Source: Acidobacteriaceae bacterium
GTDB taxonomy: Bacteria > Acidobacteriota > Terriglobia > Terriglobales > Acidobacteriaceae
DNA: 35,469 nt
Direction of reading: 5' to 3'
Assembly: GCA_003156495.1 (NCBI GenBank)
Contig: PMHC01000018.1
Span: 1-35,469 of the forward strand
Within the stretch, counting starts at the first letter, position 1; each line of letters starts with the position of its first letter. Shown here piece after piece: positions 34,761 to 35,469 of the stretch. The translations under genes were made by a program, and so were the position numbers. Under the pieces are notes generated by a model. It worked only from the letters and a program-made list of their open reading frames with translations, did no database searches and was not told the origin of the DNA.

Positions 34761-35469
34761 CTACCGGTTCAGCGGCGTGCTGGCGACGGCGGTTTTCGAG
34801 CGATTGGCCTGCGCATAGGCGACAATCTTGCGCATCGCGTCCAGCTCGGCGCCCACCAGCGCCAGACGCGGCGCGCGCACGCGAGCCGAACCGACGCCGA
34901 TTTCCTGCTGCACCTGCTTGATCAACTGCACAAATTTGGGCACCGTGTCCATGCGCAGCAAGGGCAGGAACCAGCGATAGAGCTCGAAGGCCTCCTGCTT
35001 TTTGCCGGCGCTGACCAGCTTGAAGAGCTCAACCGACTCGCGCGGGAAGGCGTTAACCAAACCGGCGACCCATCCGGTGGCGCCGGCGCTGACGCCCTCA
35101 ACGATGCTGTCGTCGACGCCGACGAAGATCGCCAGACGATTGCCGATCAGGGCGCGAATGGCCGTCACGCGGCGCACGTCGGTCGATGATTCCTTAACCG
35201 CGGCCAGATTCGGAAATTCGGCGGCGAGCTCGGCGATCTGCGCGGGCAAAAAGTCCGTACCGTAAGCGACCGGGTTGTTATAGAGCAGCCCTTCGAGCTT
35301 GGTGGTCTTCAGAATCGCGCCGACGTGTGCCTTGGTTTCGCGCCAGTCGCCCAGGTAGACATAGGGCGGCAGCACCATCAGGCCCGAGCAGCCCACGCCC
35401 TCGGCCATCTTGGCCAGCTCGGCGGCTTCGGTCGTAGACAGCGCGGAGATGGCGGCCACCACCGGCGCC
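34761..35469 (-). CDS. DapA-family deaminase/dehydratase, N-terminus beyond window
   Basis: The frame runs in from the right edge (APVVAAISALSTTEAAELA), so roughly the first 70-80 residues are missing. The Schiff-base lysine (AVKESS) and the catalytic tyrosine region (LLYNNP) of the DHDPS/NAL superfamily are present. A helical C-terminal domain ends at 34761. Next to an alpha-ketoglutarate-semialdehyde dehydrogenase, two members of this family are expected: pyrroline-4-hydroxy-2-carboxylate deaminase (hydroxyproline pathway) or 5-dehydro-4-deoxyglucarate dehydratase. I prefer the deaminase because of the hydroxyproline-dehydrogenase-type subunits in the same window. A true dihydrodipicolinate synthase is unlikely in this context. 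Confidence 0.85.
   Translation of the reverse strand, partial: APVVAAISALSTTEAAELAKMAEGVGCSGLMVLPPYVYLGDWRETKAHVGAILKTTKLEGLLYNNPVAYGTDFLPAQIAELAAEFPNLAAVKESSTDVRRVTAIRALIGNRLAIFVGVDDSIVEGVSAGATGWVAGLVNAFPRESVELFKLVSAGKKQEAFELYRWFLPLLRMDTVPKFVQLIKQVQQEIGVGSARVRAPRLALVGAELDAMRKIVAYAQANRSKTAVASTPLNR

Noticed and set aside
1-35469. CRISPR array, tRNA or rRNA genes
   Set aside because: No regularly spaced short repeats and no tRNA-like cloverleaf or rRNA-like stretch was recognised by eye.
34761-35469. True dihydrodipicolinate synthase (lysine biosynthesis)
   Set aside because: Family fits, but it is next to an alpha-ketoglutarate-semialdehyde dehydrogenase, not lysine genes, which points to a catabolic member.

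Overview
The window looks like chromosomal DNA from a soil Acidobacteriota (Terriglobia, Acidobacteriaceae-like). The evidence is three very large Oar-like TonB-dependent receptors with a carboxypeptidase-regulatory-like N-terminal domain and no STN domain, a winged-helix/TolB-propeller regulator, a secreted NHL/MBG-repeat protein and a DUF885 peptidase. This is inferred from protein families, not from a marker gene. No rRNA, tRNA or CRISPR array was seen.

Layout. (A) 1-5432, minus strand: a 954-residue protein fusing an ECF sigma factor, a zinc-finger anti-sigma-like motif, one membrane helix and a long extracytoplasmic region. It is followed 14 nt later by an Oar-like receptor that runs off the left edge. 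(B) 5809-12566, plus strand: a secreted periplasmic-binding-protein-like protein, a 1214-residue NHL-propeller/MBG protein and an exported alpha/beta hydrolase. The three genes are separated by near-perfect hairpins. (C) 12567-13652: a transposon graveyard holding a decayed IS630-type element with recognisable terminal inverted repeats and a fragment of a second transposase. (D) 13653-24303: a starch or maltooligosaccharide locus with a membrane-bound winged-helix/TolB regulator divergent from an outer-membrane receptor, an exported GH13 enzyme and an exported GH31 alpha-glucosidase. (E) 24304-24948: a relic of a group II intron reverse transcriptase. (F) 24949-35469: a DUF885 metallopeptidase (minus), two overlapping genes for the [2Fe-2S] and FAD subunits of a hydroxyproline-dehydrogenase-type oxidoreductase (plus), a third Oar-like receptor broken by a frameshift near its 3' end (plus), then an alpha-ketoglutarate-semialdehyde dehydrogenase and a partial DapA-family deaminase (both minus).

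How the genes may work together. Three outer-membrane receptors each sit with a different partner set. One is paired with a fused sigma/anti-sigma/sensor protein that resembles a single-chain version of FecI-FecR signalling. One is paired with a ToxR-like regulator and two glycosidases, like a Sus system without SusD. One is embedded among genes that would convert hydroxyproline to 2-oxoglutarate, with a peptidase next door. The sigma/anti-sigma fusion with its receptor is the best candidate for a poorly described system. The hydroxyproline-peptide locus is the clearest metabolic inference.
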